Part shown: piece after piece, positions 23,839 to 33,290 of the stretch
Numbering within the stretch: the stretch's first letter is position 1
Layout: every line of letters begins with the position of its first letter
Assembly: GCA_016785955.1 (NCBI GenBank)
Contig: JAEUWH010000063.1
Coordinates: 1-45,480, forward strand
Length of the DNA stretch: 45,480 nucleotides
Reading direction: 5' to 3'
Source: Pseudobdellovibrionaceae bacterium
Lineage (GTDB): Bacteria > Bdellovibrionota > Bdellovibrionia > Bdellovibrionales > Bdellovibrionaceae
Program-made: the position numbers and the translations under genes
The notes under the pieces: model-generated
Told to the model about the DNA's origin: nothing
The model's input: the letters and a program-made list of their open reading frames with translations, nothing else
Database searches by the model: none

Positions 23839-25155
23839 TTAGTTTTCTTCGTTTTTAAGATCTTTAGCGGAAACTTCTTTGATTTTGACAGTTTCCATAA
23901 TTTTTTTGATGACGTTTTCTTCGGTGATTTGATACGTCAAACGGCTTAAAGTATCTTGCTTAGAATAAAATTCGCGAATGCGAGCTTCTTCAATACCAGT
24001 TTGAGTCGCGTACTCAGAAAATTTACGATCTAAATCTTCATTCTTGCATACTAAATCATACTTTCTGGCAATGGCATCGATCAAAAAGCTAGATTGAATC
24101 ATTTCACTAGCCGTTGTTTCAAAATCTTTGTCCCATTTGCTAATGTACTCGGTCAAAGTTTGATCATCCATTTGTTGCTGAGCCATACGTTTTTTGAAAT
24201 CTTCAATTAACATATTTTTTTGGTCTTTCAACAATGATGCGGGCACATCCACGGGATTTTCTTTTACCAAATTTTTTAACAAACGATTTTTAAACGCATC
24301 TTCGACACGTTTGATTTCATTACCTTCTAAATCATTGCGAACAACTTTTCTGAATTCTTCTACCGAAGCAACACCTGAACCAGTTGATTTAACAAATTCA
24401 TCACTCAGCTCGGGCAAAACTTTCTTTTTGATTTCATTCAATTTTACCTTGAAAGAAACGGCTTTTCCTTCAAGCTCTTTTGCGTGATAAGGTGTTGGGA
24501 ATTTTAAGTTCAACGTTTTCTCATCCCCGACTTTCATTCCTACTATGCCTTCTTCAAAACCGTCGATGAAAGATTTAGAACCAAGTTCCAATTGGTGGTC
24601 TTTACCTGCGCCATTTTCAAGCGGCGCTCCGTCTACAGATCCTTCAAAATCAACAATCGCTAAGTCACCCAGTTGAGCCGCCCGAGTCTCGGTTACGGTT
24701 TCTAAAGTCGCGCGTGAATTTTGGATATTCTTTAAAACTTCGTCGATTTTCTTTTCGTCGAAATCTAGTTTTTCTTTTTCAACGGTTAGATTTTCGTATT
24801 TTTTTAAAGTCACTTCGGGGCGAATATCAAATATGGCCGTAAATTTGAATTCTTTGTCTTCAGCTAAATCGTCAAATTCAAATTCTGGGTAAGAAACGGG
24901 ATCAAGTTTGTGCTCTGACAGGGCCATGGAGTAATGCTTTTGAATCAGATCTTGGATGACATCTTGTTTGACTCGACTCTGATAAAGACTTTTAATGGTG
25001 TTCATAGGTGCTTTACCTTTACGAAAACCTTTGATGGTGACTTCTTGTTGGATGTCTCTGTAGACCTTTTCAAAGCTGGTTTGGATATCTGTGACGGGAA
25101 CGGCCACGTTAAGTTTGCGTTGTAAAGATGTCACTTTTTCCAAGTTTGATTTCAT
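23839..25155 (-). CDS. tig: Trigger factor, ribosome-associated chaperone and PPIase
   Basis: At 438 residues the protein has normal trigger-factor length and order: the N-terminal ribosome-binding domain with the GFRKGKAP signature (about 41-48), an FKBP-type PPIase domain (about 160-245, GDLAIVDFEGSVDG and FPTPYHAKELEGKAVSFKVKLNEIK), and the helical C-terminal chaperone arms. It binds L23 at the exit tunnel and shields nascent chains. It is usually followed by clpP-clpX in many bacteria, but here flagellin lies beyond its stop. AGGAG precedes the ATG. Confidence 0.96.
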   Translation of the reverse strand: MKSNLEKVTSLQRKLNVAVPVTDIQTSFEKVYRDIQQEVTIKGFRKGKAPMNTIKSLYQSRVKQDVIQDLIQKHYSMALSEHKLDPVSYPEFEFDDLAEDKEFKFTAIFDIRPEVTLKKYENLTVEKEKLDFDEKKIDEVLKNIQNSRATLETVTETRAAQLGDLAIVDFEGSVDGAPLENGAGKDHQLELGSKSFIDGFEEGIVGMKVGDEKTLNLKFPTPYHAKELEGKAVSFKVKLNEIKKKVLPELSDEFVKSTGSGVASVEEFRKVVRNDLEGNEIKRVEDAFKNRLLKNLVKENPVDVPASLLKDQKNMLIEDFKKRMAQQQMDDQTLTEYISKWDKDFETTASEMIQSSFLIDAIARKYDLVCKNEDLDRKFSEYATQTGIEEARIREFYSKQDTLSRLTYQITEENVIKKIMETVKIKEVSAKDLKNEEN

Positions 25156-25196
25156 GAAAAACTCCTGTATTTAGATAGGTGAGTTAAAACGGTCGG

Positions 25197-25225
25197 ATAC
25201 TAGGTGACAGGTCGTAGAAAATCAA
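25197..25225 (-). promoter_or_regulatory. Probable sigma-70 promoter of tig
   Basis: Read on the minus strand, TTGATT (25220-25225), 17 bases and TAGTAT (25197-25202) form a -35/-10 pair with ideal spacing, about 42 bases before the tig start codon. Each hexamer matches the consensus at four positions. Confidence 0.6.
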
Positions 25226-25260
25226 GCACTTATGCTAGTTCTTTAGAGACAGGATAATTA

Positions 25261-26112
25261 ATGCAAAAAATAGTTTTTGTGACCGGAAAAGGGGGCGTGG
25301 GAAAATCAGTCTATGCGGCTTCACTGGCTCAAAAATATTCTGAAATGGGTAAAAAGACTCTTCTCGTAGAGTTAGGTGACGAGAGTTTTTTTAAATCCTT
25401 TCTAAATTTGCCTGAAGTCAAATATATGCCTACCCGATCCAAAAATCAGTGGGACTTGGCGATTTGGTCAGGAGCTGATTGTCTGCGCGAGTACGCGCTT
25501 CATTTGTTGAAATCCGAGGCGATCTATCGTTTGTTTTTTGAAAATAAAGTTTCACGAGCCCTTATACAGATTGCGCCAGGCCTGCCAGAGTTGGCTATTT
25601 TAGGGAAAGTGACCTCGGGTCCACGCCGCCATGGCCCCTCGAGTCCACATGAGGTGATCGTCGTTGATGCGTACGCAACAGGACACTTTTTAGCTTTAAT
25701 GCGTGCGCCCAAAGGTTTATCCGAGGCCATTCACTTTGGCCCGATGGGTGAGCAAAGTCGCAGCATTTTAAAAACCATCATGGACTTGAATATTTGTGAA
25801 TATCACATTGTGTCTTTGGCCGAAGAACTGCCGATCAAAGAAACCATCGAGCTTTATGATCAGCTAAAAACTGAGTTTAATATCGACTCAAGAATTGTGT
25901 TGAATAAGACACTAGAGACCAATTTAGAATCTTCACAATTACGGCCAGAGCAGAATACTTTTGTAAAGTACGTGAAAGAAACATTAGTACGTGAACGCGA
26001 AGCTCGCCTACTGCTGAAAACTAGAAATTTAAATTTAACCGAAATCCCCCATATTTACGATCAAACCTCGTATACACTTATCGAGCGAATTGCGACGGAG
26101 ATTCTTCTATGA
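25261..26112 (+). CDS. ArsA/GET3-family ATPase, first of a pair
   Basis: The 283-residue protein starts with the deviant Walker A VTGKGGVGKS (residues 7-16), including the signature lysine of the ParA/MinD/ArsA class, and has the switch region VIVVDAYATGHFLALMRAP with the ArsA-type 'D..ptGH.L..l..P' pattern. It ends with a LVREREARLLLKT helical part and TSYTLIERIATEILL. No arsenite-binding cysteine set is visible. The following gene encodes a second ArsA-like ATPase starting within its stop codon, so a heterodimer is likely. Paired proteins of this kind occur in delta-proteobacteria and bdellovibrios and their cargo is unknown to me. Confidence 0.85.
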   Translation: MQKIVFVTGKGGVGKSVYAASLAQKYSEMGKKTLLVELGDESFFKSFLNLPEVKYMPTRSKNQWDLAIWSGADCLREYALHLLKSEAIYRLFFENKVSRALIQIAPGLPELAILGKVTSGPRRHGPSSPHEVIVVDAYATGHFLALMRAPKGLSEAIHFGPMGEQSRSILKTIMDLNICEYHIVSLAEELPIKETIELYDQLKTEFNIDSRIVLNKTLETNLESSQLRPEQNTFVKYVKETLVREREARLLLKTRNLNLTEIPHIYDQTSYTLIERIATEILL

Positions 26113-27188
26113 AGCCAACGAAATCGACGCAGGTAATTGTTTGTATTGGCTGTGGTGGTGTGGGTAAAACAACGGTTTCGGCTTCTTTGGGATATTTACT
26201 TGCCGAGCAAGGATTTAAAACACTGGTCCTGACAATTGACCCAGCCAAAAGATTGGCGACAACGTTGGGAATTGAAGGACGTACCGATATTGCCGAGGTG
26301 CCTGGGGTAAAACTTAAGGGCCAGTTATTTGCTTCGGTTATTGATCATCAGACCGTTTTCAATGATTTCATTCGCCGGGCATCAGGTGCCGGTGCTGATG
26401 TGCAAGCGATTTTCAAGAACCGCTTGTACCAACAGATGTCGACCAACCTCAGCGGTTCCCAAGAATTTACAGCGCTCGAGAAACTGTACAGTGCCTACGA
26501 CAGTGGTGAATACGATTGGATTGTTTTAGATACACCTCCGTCTAAGCATGCTATCGATTTTTTAAATGCACCTCAGAAATTAGCGGCGATATTTAATGAA
26601 AGTGTCGCGAAGTGGTTCAGAACGATGGATGGCTCTGGTGGCTGGATGTCTCAAATCATTTCTTCGGGTACTAAACAGGTGATTCAAATTTTGGAAAAAC
26701 TGACGGGGTCCGAGTTCGTTAAAGAGTTACGTTTGTTTTTTTCCTACATCCATTCTTGGCAGGACCGTTTAGAGAGCCGGATTGTTCAAGTCCACAACTT
26801 GTTGGTCAGTCCTAATACACGATTTTTTCTTGTTTCCAGTTTAGATGAAGTAAAAATGGCCGAAGCGCTGACCTTAGGTCAAGAAGTACGTAAACAAGGC
26901 TACCAATTGACCAAAGTGATTATAAACAAGGCGCAATTTGAATCGACATTCGATTTCAATTTGCATTCGTCTATGGCTGACTCGGAAGCGACATTTCAGG
27001 AATTGCAACGATTCACCAGCCGCTTTCAGAATTATCTCATGTATCGCCAAGAACTGTTACATAAATTTGAGGCGGCGATGTCTGGTAAAATCGAAATGAT
27101 CTCACTTAAAGAGTATTTGGATCCAATTTCCGATACGGAAAGTTTAAAATTGATTGCTTTTGACTTGAGTCAAAAAATAAAATTGTAG
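26109..27188 (+). CDS. ArsA-family ATPase, second of a pair
   Basis: Of 359 residues, the N-terminus reads CIGCGGVGKTTVSASLGYLLAEQG: the P-loop is complete but the signature lysine is Cys. TIDPAKRLATTLGI and DWIVLDTPPSKHAIDFLNAP are typical ArsA elements. A long insertion (about 160-215) includes a helical FVKELRLFFSYIHSW segment found in membrane-protein or lipid-associated homologues. The ATGA overlap with the first ATPase points to a stoichiometric partner. With one canonical and one lysine-less site, the pair may be asymmetric. The overlap with the downstream lipoprotein frame suggests one operon. Confidence 0.85.
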   Translation: MKPTKSTQVIVCIGCGGVGKTTVSASLGYLLAEQGFKTLVLTIDPAKRLATTLGIEGRTDIAEVPGVKLKGQLFASVIDHQTVFNDFIRRASGAGADVQAIFKNRLYQQMSTNLSGSQEFTALEKLYSAYDSGEYDWIVLDTPPSKHAIDFLNAPQKLAAIFNESVAKWFRTMDGSGGWMSQIISSGTKQVIQILEKLTGSEFVKELRLFFSYIHSWQDRLESRIVQVHNLLVSPNTRFFLVSSLDEVKMAEALTLGQEVRKQGYQLTKVIINKAQFESTFDFNLHSSMADSEATFQELQRFTSRFQNYLMYRQELLHKFEAAMSGKIEMISLKEYLDPISDTESLKLIAFDLSQKIKL

Positions 27189-27202
27189 TGGGAAGAATTA
27201 AA

Positions 27203-28288
27203 ATGAAAAAACTGCCTATCATTGGTCTTTGCATCGTGTATCTTTTGCTTTCTTTGGCCTGCACCTCTAAAGGAATCGAACCAACGTCGTCGGTGTCGTC
27301 GACCGAGGTACGGGATGCATCGCAAATAGATGTCCAAGAATTGGATAAAATTTTTCTGTTAGAAGACTATTCGCTGTTTGAAACCAAACGCGATTCATAC
27401 CTGAAAACATACCCGAATTCTAGCTATGTTCAATATGTCTATCTGCTATCCAGTAAACTGCTTTTGAAAAAGAATCTGTTAAGTGAAGCGTTGACGGTCA
27501 ATCAAGAGGTTCAAAGCAAGACATTCAATGCGAATAAGGAATTGTATTTTTTGGCACTTTTCGAAAGTGCCGATATTTATGAAGCACAAGAAAATTACGA
27601 GAAATCATTGGCGGCGTTGGTAGAGTCTGAAAAAAACAAATCCTATTTGCCCGCCAAAAAAAGGCTGTTCGAACTGCCCTTGAAATTATCGGTCGCGTAC
27701 GCTCGGCTTAATTTGACTGAGCTGACATTTAGATATTTAAAGGAAACACAACTGGGTTTAGGCGAGTATCTAAAATTGGAGGCGTTGGATAATGCGGCTT
27801 TAGCGAAATTGTACCTGGAAATGGGGGGTGGACTTTCGCAATGGCAATCGAACGATTTTGATATTGAGCTGAGAAAATTTGCTTTAACGTATAAGTTTTT
27901 GGTTTATTCAATGAACCGCAATGAAGCGGCCTTTTCCGAAAAGGCGCAAAAAAAACTCATAGCCCAGATTCAATGGATTTGGAACCTGAGCCAAACTCAG
28001 CGGGCGGCACCGGAGGCCGATCGCATCGAGGAAGAAAAAATTCAATTCTTAAAAATGACCGAGCTTTCGAAAGTATTAAATTCTATAAAAATGCTAGAGC
28101 CTCTAGATGGCCAGAAACGGTCGTTGCTGCAAAACGAGTTATTTACGTATGTGAATCAAATGCATGATGTGGTGCTGGAAAAAATTTATGCTCAATACAA
28201 ATACACGCCACCGACCCAAGAATCATTTCGACATAAAATATTTAGAGATCAGCTAACCATCGATAGTTTGGATAATCAATTCAAGTAA
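27203..28288 (+). CDS. Lipoprotein with helical, TPR-like repeats
   Basis: I start the gene at the ATG at 27203, preceded by GGGAAG; a GTG at 27188 adds five residues. MKKLPIIGLCIVYLLLSLAC is a signal peptide with a clear lipobox (LSLAC). The mature part is all-helical: YPNSSYVQYVYLLSSKLLLKKNLLSEALTVNQE and ALFESADIYEAQENYEKSLAALVESEKNKSYLPAKK look like tetratricopeptide pairs. A conserved name is not apparent. It is cotranscribed with the two ArsA ATPases and gshA, and may be the envelope partner of the ATPases. Confidence 0.75.
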   Translation: MKKLPIIGLCIVYLLLSLACTSKGIEPTSSVSSTEVRDASQIDVQELDKIFLLEDYSLFETKRDSYLKTYPNSSYVQYVYLLSSKLLLKKNLLSEALTVNQEVQSKTFNANKELYFLALFESADIYEAQENYEKSLAALVESEKNKSYLPAKKRLFELPLKLSVAYARLNLTELTFRYLKETQLGLGEYLKLEALDNAALAKLYLEMGGGLSQWQSNDFDIELRKFALTYKFLVYSMNRNEAAFSEKAQKKLIAQIQWIWNLSQTQRAAPEADRIEEEKIQFLKMTELSKVLNSIKMLEPLDGQKRSLLQNELFTYVNQMHDVVLEKIYAQYKYTPPTQESFRHKIFRDQLTIDSLDNQFK

Positions 28289-28297
28289 GGATATATT

Positions 28298-29518
28298 ATG
28301 GCCTATACACGCACGGAACTTCACCAACAGATTCTTTCGAAAAAAAACAGTGTCTGCGATTGGTTTCAGTCAAAAACAAAAAATGCATTTATTCCTATTT
28401 ATTCCAGTTATGATGTGCGAGATGCAGGTTATAAAGTGGCCAATGTAGATGCCAATATATACCCGGCCGGTTTTAATAATATCTGTCCGACCGACAAAGA
28501 AACCAGCATTGATCTTATGGTTAAATACTTGGACGAAAAGTATTCTAAAGACTTGCAGCGAATATTGCTTGTCACCGAAGAGCACACTCAAAATCCTTAT
28601 TATTGGGACAACGTGGTCACTATCAAAGATTTGATGGAAAGTGCGGGAAAGCAGGTCCGCGTAGGTTTTGGTACTAAACTCGAAAACCCGTTGACGGTAA
28701 AAAGCGCTAACGGTCATGAAGTACTAGTCGAGTCGGCATGGGGGGATTCCAAAATTTTTTCGGAGTTCAAACCGCAGCTTATCGTCAGTAATAATGATTT
28801 TTCAGAAGCTCATGAAGAATGGTCTAAGACTGTGACTGTGCCCATCAACCCGCCTCGCGAGTTAGGCTGGTATCAAAGAAAGAAAAGCGACTATTTTAAA
28901 TTTTACAATGAGCTTGTAAGTGAATTTGCAGACGTGGCGGGCGTCGATCCGTTTGTGTTTCAAGTCAAGACCGAGTATTTCCCGCATTTTGATATTAACT
29001 CGGAATCAAGTCGTGCCGATCTTGCTAAAGACGTTGACGATGTTTTAAAGTCTTTGGACGTGGAATACAAAAAACGCGGTATCGATCAAAAGCCTTTCGT
29101 GTTTGTCAAAAATAATTCAGGCACCTATGGCCTTGCCGTTATTCGTGTTCAGTCCGCCAGTGAAATTTTGGAATGGACATATAAATCACGCAAAAAAATG
29201 AAAGCGGCCAAAGGCGGTCGCGATGTGGAAGAAGTCATCATCCAAGAAGGAATACCCTCCATTGTAGAAAAAGATGGTGTTGTCGCCGAGCCAGTAATTT
29301 ATATGATCGGCGGCGATCTGGCCGGTGGTTTTTTAAGAACCCACAGCGAGAAAGACTCGACCGAAAGTTTAAATAGCCCCGGGGCAATCTATAAACGACT
29401 TTGCGTCAGCGATTTAGAAATTCGTCCAGAAGGCTGTCCGATGGAAAATGTTTACGGCTGGACTTCAAAGATTGGGTCTCTGGCTATCTCGATGGAAGCC
29501 GCTAAGCTTAAAACCTGA
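28298..29518 (+). CDS. gshA: Glutamate-cysteine ligase, proteobacterial (Acidithiobacillus) type
   Basis: The 406-residue protein matches the GshA type first defined in Acidithiobacillus, distinct from the E. coli and plant types: FIPIYSSYDVRDAGYKVANVDANIYPAGFNNIC near the N-terminus, then FVFVKNNSGTYGLAVIRVQSA and VIIQEGIPSIVEKDGVVAEPVIYMIGG, consistent with an ATP-grasp-like fold. It joins glutamate and cysteine as the first step of glutathione synthesis. No gshB is in the window. It follows the lipoprotein gene by nine bases with AAGGATAT as ribosome site. Confidence 0.9.
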   Translation: MAYTRTELHQQILSKKNSVCDWFQSKTKNAFIPIYSSYDVRDAGYKVANVDANIYPAGFNNICPTDKETSIDLMVKYLDEKYSKDLQRILLVTEEHTQNPYYWDNVVTIKDLMESAGKQVRVGFGTKLENPLTVKSANGHEVLVESAWGDSKIFSEFKPQLIVSNNDFSEAHEEWSKTVTVPINPPRELGWYQRKKSDYFKFYNELVSEFADVAGVDPFVFQVKTEYFPHFDINSESSRADLAKDVDDVLKSLDVEYKKRGIDQKPFVFVKNNSGTYGLAVIRVQSASEILEWTYKSRKKMKAAKGGRDVEEVIIQEGIPSIVEKDGVVAEPVIYMIGGDLAGGFLRTHSEKDSTESLNSPGAIYKRLCVSDLEIRPEGCPMENVYGWTSKIGSLAISMEAAKLKT

Positions 29519-29532
29519 GATTTACGATACGG

Positions 29533-29546
29533 TAGGTTGGTAATTA
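29533..29546 (+). promoter_or_regulatory. Dispersed GGTTGGTAA motif ahead of the 29685 gene
   Basis: TAGGTTGGTAATTA is a copy of the motif seen more fully at 30756 and 43963. It lies about 140 bases before the start of an exported protein gene and 15 bases after the gshA stop. The intervening 29547-29684 DNA is A/T-rich and probably holds the promoter. Confidence 0.45.
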
Positions 29547-29684
29547 GAGGGTTAAGATATTTATTGGGGTATGTATTTAAAGGCAATTTTTTGACAAAAT
29601 GTCGTGTTTTCATGCAACTGAATATGGTTAGGCATAATCAGTGACATTAGAATTTGGAATGCACTTCGCAAGTGATTCTATGTT

Positions 29685-30695
29685 ATGAAGTTGCAGTTCC
29701 CCCCTTTCCTTTTTTTTGTATTGGTCTTTAGTTTTTTTTCGCTGTTTGCCTCTGCGAATGAAAACACTGATGAGATTGAATCTGTTCGAAAAGAGGGACG
29801 TGTCTATTTTAGTGACACAGAAGCTATCACAGAAAAAGGTGATAGATACATAATTCAAGATAAGCCCAACGATCCCGAACTACTCGCACAATTTGAAGCT
29901 ATGTCGCCCACAGAGCAGGAAACATTTTATCGGCGTCGAAATGAAATTTTAGCAGGAATTATTGATAAAGCCGCCAGCGACAAACAGAAAAACTTTCTAG
30001 GAAGGTACACGATCATTAAAGACACGGTTGTCAAATTTGTTACTAGGAAAAACCAGTCTAAAAATGGAAAAATGACACCTGAAGATATTCTGCAATTAGG
30101 CAAAGATCAGGTACAAAGCTTGATTACCAATATCGAAAACGAGCTATGGCGATCGAGCAAAGTGATAGGAAATACAAATGTGAAAGGTAAGTCATTTACG
30201 ATCACAGGTGCTTTTGGCTTTGGTCTTGATCGTACAGGATTTATGCAAAATTGGGGTTTGGGTATTGGTTACTATAAAAATGAACTGACAGGAGATAAAT
30301 ACACAGAATTATTTATTATCCGTGAACGCTTTCAGAAAACATTCACCTATATGGCGGCGATGTTTGGAGGAGTTCGAGTTGGTTGGTTAGATTGGAGAAG
30401 CGAAAAATCTGTGAATTGGAATAATGAAAATGAGACAGATTGGCAGCATGGAAAAAGTCTGCGCACAAAAGGCACGGTCAATGGAACAGGTGTCAGTTTA
30501 CCTTTGATCCTTCCGTATATCTATCGGGCACAAGCTGAACTTTCTATGACAACCAGACTTGGTGTCGACCTTTTGGATATCCCTTTGCCCTGGCAAACAA
30601 TGCTTCAAGTGTATTTAACCGATACTAAGAAAAGATATCTTCGTTTTAACCGTCCGGGTCGGCAAAGTCTTTGTCGCAATTTTTATCATCAGTAA
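29685..30695 (+). CDS. Exported hypothetical protein with C-terminal CxxFY tail
   Basis: A signal peptide (MKLQFPPFLFFVLVFSFFSLFASANE) is followed by an acidic helical segment (about 30-150) and a beta-rich C-terminal half (SFTITGAFGFGLDRTGFMQNWGLGIGYYKNELTG, FTYMAAMFGGVRVGWLDW, TTRLGVDLLDI) with Gly/aromatic alternation reminiscent of outer-membrane strands. No family is recognised. The last residues are GRQSLCRNFYHQ, so a cysteine seven residues from the end starts the CxxFY tail shared by four other exported proteins of this island. No strong ribosome site precedes the ATG. Confidence 0.7.
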   Translation: MKLQFPPFLFFVLVFSFFSLFASANENTDEIESVRKEGRVYFSDTEAITEKGDRYIIQDKPNDPELLAQFEAMSPTEQETFYRRRNEILAGIIDKAASDKQKNFLGRYTIIKDTVVKFVTRKNQSKNGKMTPEDILQLGKDQVQSLITNIENELWRSSKVIGNTNVKGKSFTITGAFGFGLDRTGFMQNWGLGIGYYKNELTGDKYTELFIIRERFQKTFTYMAAMFGGVRVGWLDWRSEKSVNWNNENETDWQHGKSLRTKGTVNGTGVSLPLILPYIYRAQAELSMTTRLGVDLLDIPLPWQTMLQVYLTDTKKRYLRFNRPGRQSLCRNFYHQ

Positions 30696-30755
30696 TGGCG
30701 ATTTAGCGTCATTTTTATCGTGAAGACACTAAAGTATTTTTTGTATGACTTACCT

Positions 30756-30773
30756 AATAGGTTGGTAATGACA
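30756..30773 (+). promoter_or_regulatory. Dispersed AATAGGTTGGTAATGACA motif ahead of the 30869 gene
   Basis: This 18-base sequence occurs exactly on the other strand at 43963-43980. TTACC six bases to the left forms a short inverted repeat with the GGTAA core. It lies 95 bases before the YiiX-like gene in an otherwise gene-free 173-base gap. Confidence 0.6.
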
Positions 30774-30868
30774 CAAATGACATTGGCAGGGGCAAAAGAT
30801 TGAAAGTTATACTGTCTATTTCCCAAACACTACTGGAAAGGCCTGTAACGATTTATAGTGTTTAAACT

Positions 30869-32365
30869 ATGAACGCAAATGCTGTACGGTTTTACTTCGT
30901 TGTTATTCTTTTTTGGGTATACTCTGCTAGCGCCGCAACGGGTGTTTACGCGACGGCACCGTTGTCTCAAATTATCAACTCTGTCGAATTTAAATTGGCT
31001 GTTACTGATTTCGAGGATGTGGCATCTTTACGAAGTCATTTCCAAAAAACAACGGAGACTTTGTACACACTGAATCCTTTTCAATCGTTGAACTCTGTTT
31101 CGCAGGCGGAAATCGAAATTTTTTCGAAGAAACTAAAAAGCGTGAAAGAGGCCGTAAAACAACTAACCTATGCTTTTTCGGCACAAACCACGGATTCATT
31201 CGCCAGAGATCAGTTGGCGGATGATGCAAAATCTTTCCTTACAGCCATTCGTGTTTTTGAAGACAGAATGCTGGAATGGCGATTCTTTAAATTAAACCCC
31301 CCAAAGACAATATTTAAAAGGATCGCCCCTTTTAGAGGTCACCAGGCCATAGACCAAGTTCGTGATGGTGACACCTTTGGGCTGAGCGACTTACGCGCCG
31401 GAGACGTAATTGTTACTCGTTCGTCTAGACTTTTAAGTTCGATGATTGCGCGAATGACTGATGCGCCAATGAGTTATTCGCATATGGGTATTGTTGTCGT
31501 CGACCCTAAAGACGGGAAGAAATATATTATTGATTCTAATTTAAATGCCGGTTTCCAGAAGGTCTTGTTAGACGAAAGTTTTTACAAAGACGAGGTCCGA
31601 GTGGCTGTGTACCGTTCAAAACAGGGGTTTTTAGGGAGCTTGGCTTCGGAATATGGACGCTTTGCCTATGAGTCTAATCTGCAAAAAGGCACTCCCCTTG
31701 AGTATGATATTACGATGTCTTTAGAGCCTAACTGTAAATTCTATTGTTCTAAATTTGTTGCATGGACTTACAATTCTGTCTCTGATAAGGACTCTATACC
31801 CCAGTACCCCAGTAAGTTACAGGGTAATAATAAGAATTTTATAGCGGCACTGGGTGTTCCGTCATCCGCTCGGTATACATTTGCTCCCTCCGATATCGAA
31901 TTAGATTCTATGTTCGACATAATTTATGAATACAGAAACCCAGGGCTGACAGCTCAATCACGGTTAGAAGAATTAGTCGTAGATAAAGTCTTGTATTGGA
32001 TACGTACCGAAGGTTTGGAAATTAGTCCGAGCACTCTGACCGAGCGTGGGGCCAAGGTTGCCATTAAAGTCTATCAAATTCCTTCCATTCGTCGCGTGTT
32101 AAATAGTCTGAATATGCATTTGAATCCAAATCTGGATCCAAAATTTTTATCGGTTGGGATCACAATGAAATTACTAGTTGAAAGTATACGGGCGAAAGTC
32201 GAAAAGCTGGTAAAAAATAGCGTAACGGGTGTGTATTCAAGTCCATCCGAGATTTATCAAATGATTGATGAGGCCCGGCTAGAGACTCCAAATTTTGCAC
32301 GGCTTTTGAAACCGCGAAAGCAGAATGCGTGCATGCGATTCTATACTAGTTACAACGTTCGTTGA
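30869..32365 (+). CDS. YiiX-like permuted papain-fold hydrolase with CxxFY tail
   Basis: A signal peptide (about 1-23) precedes a helical region (about 30-150). The catalytic domain shows LRAGDVIVTRSSRLLSSMIARMTDAPMSYSHMGIVVVD, with His205, and CKFYCSKFVAWTY, with Cys293. This His-before-Cys order is typical of YiiX/YebB-like permuted NlpC/P60 enzymes, which act on amide or acyl bonds in the envelope. About 180 further helical residues follow. The end, RKQNACMRFYTSYNVR, carries the CxxFY tail. It is encoded between the 29685 gene and a convergent hydrolase gene that overlaps its last 20 bases. Confidence 0.8.
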   Translation: MNANAVRFYFVVILFWVYSASAATGVYATAPLSQIINSVEFKLAVTDFEDVASLRSHFQKTTETLYTLNPFQSLNSVSQAEIEIFSKKLKSVKEAVKQLTYAFSAQTTDSFARDQLADDAKSFLTAIRVFEDRMLEWRFFKLNPPKTIFKRIAPFRGHQAIDQVRDGDTFGLSDLRAGDVIVTRSSRLLSSMIARMTDAPMSYSHMGIVVVDPKDGKKYIIDSNLNAGFQKVLLDESFYKDEVRVAVYRSKQGFLGSLASEYGRFAYESNLQKGTPLEYDITMSLEPNCKFYCSKFVAWTYNSVSDKDSIPQYPSKLQGNNKNFIAALGVPSSARYTFAPSDIELDSMFDIIYEYRNPGLTAQSRLEELVVDKVLYWIRTEGLEISPSTLTERGAKVAIKVYQIPSIRRVLNSLNMHLNPNLDPKFLSVGITMKLLVESIRAKVEKLVKNSVTGVYSSPSEIYQMIDEARLETPNFARLLKPRKQNACMRFYTSYNVR

Positions 32366-33290
32366 TAAAGCTGACGATCGTAGTTTTTAATACCTTTGTT
32401 TGTTCTATTGATTTCCAATCAAATAAATTGTGCCCGCGTCCCATTTCTAGTATTTGTACGTTGGGGCCCGAAAGTTTTTTTCTAATTATATCAGTATCAA
32501 CAACATCATCATCGGGGGCGTGGATTACGAGGATTTGGTTTTGCAAGTTAGACCAATCTGTTGTTCTAAAGATACGCGTGATTTCTAGAAACTGATTTAT
32601 AGATGCTGAATCGATAAGTGGACTATTCATAGGATGGGTCTCAGGTGGGTACACAGTGTAAAAATCGTTAGTCCCTAGGCCAACCAAAGCCCCCAGGATA
32701 GGGTATCCCAGACGACCTGATAAAATTCCCGTCCACTTGTTTTTTAACGCAAAATTTGGAGAGACAAGAACTAAACACGCTTCCGGATCATATTTTTGAG
32801 CAATCATAAGTGAGATCCCGGCACCGGTGCTTAAGCCAATATAGATACGTTTTTTTCCAAGTTCTTTCGAGTAAGACCAAATGTCTAAGACGCTATAAAA
32901 CCAATCCGAAACGGTCACCGATTGAATTTTACCATCGAGCAATCCGTGGCCAGGCAAGCGTGCATAAAACAAGTTTGCATCGATATCATTTTGGAGTTCG
33001 GAAATAAATGGATCCATTTCGCTACGATTTCCAGTAAATCCGTGAATAAACGAAATCACTTTATCGGCAGGAATATTTTGGCGATTTTTACTCCAAATAA
33101 TTATTTGTTGGGTGCCTTCCTTTAAAGGTAATCGAGACATCTCGGGGTTCGAGAGATTGATCTTACTAGGCTGAACTTTCTCAAAGAACTCGACCGAGTT
33201 ATAGGGAGCTTCATAGATAGTAAATGCAGGAATGATGAAAATAAGCGAGCCAAAAAAAATAAACAGCAGAGACAGTATTAAGAACTTCAT
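32346..33290 (-). CDS. Alpha/beta hydrolase (serine aminopeptidase S33/lysophospholipase-like), membrane-anchored
   Basis: Residues about 3-24 are a signal anchor. The hydrolase core has the oxyanion HGFTGN (83-88), nucleophile GLSTGAG (Ser154), the acid in VIHAPDDDVVD and the histidine in MGRGHNLFDW near the end. This matches monoacylglycerol lipase or lysophospholipase-like S33 enzymes. The active site should face the periplasm. Its 3' end overlaps the convergent YiiX-like gene. It ends SFINERCN and lacks the CxxFY tail, which separates it from its plus-strand neighbours. Confidence 0.85.
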   Translation of the reverse strand: MKFLILSLLFIFFGSLIFIIPAFTIYEAPYNSVEFFEKVQPSKINLSNPEMSRLPLKEGTQQIIIWSKNRQNIPADKVISFIHGFTGNRSEMDPFISELQNDIDANLFYARLPGHGLLDGKIQSVTVSDWFYSVLDIWSYSKELGKKRIYIGLSTGAGISLMIAQKYDPEACLVLVSPNFALKNKWTGILSGRLGYPILGALVGLGTNDFYTVYPPETHPMNSPLIDSASINQFLEITRIFRTTDWSNLQNQILVIHAPDDDVVDTDIIRKKLSGPNVQILEMGRGHNLFDWKSIEQTKVLKTTIVSFINERCN

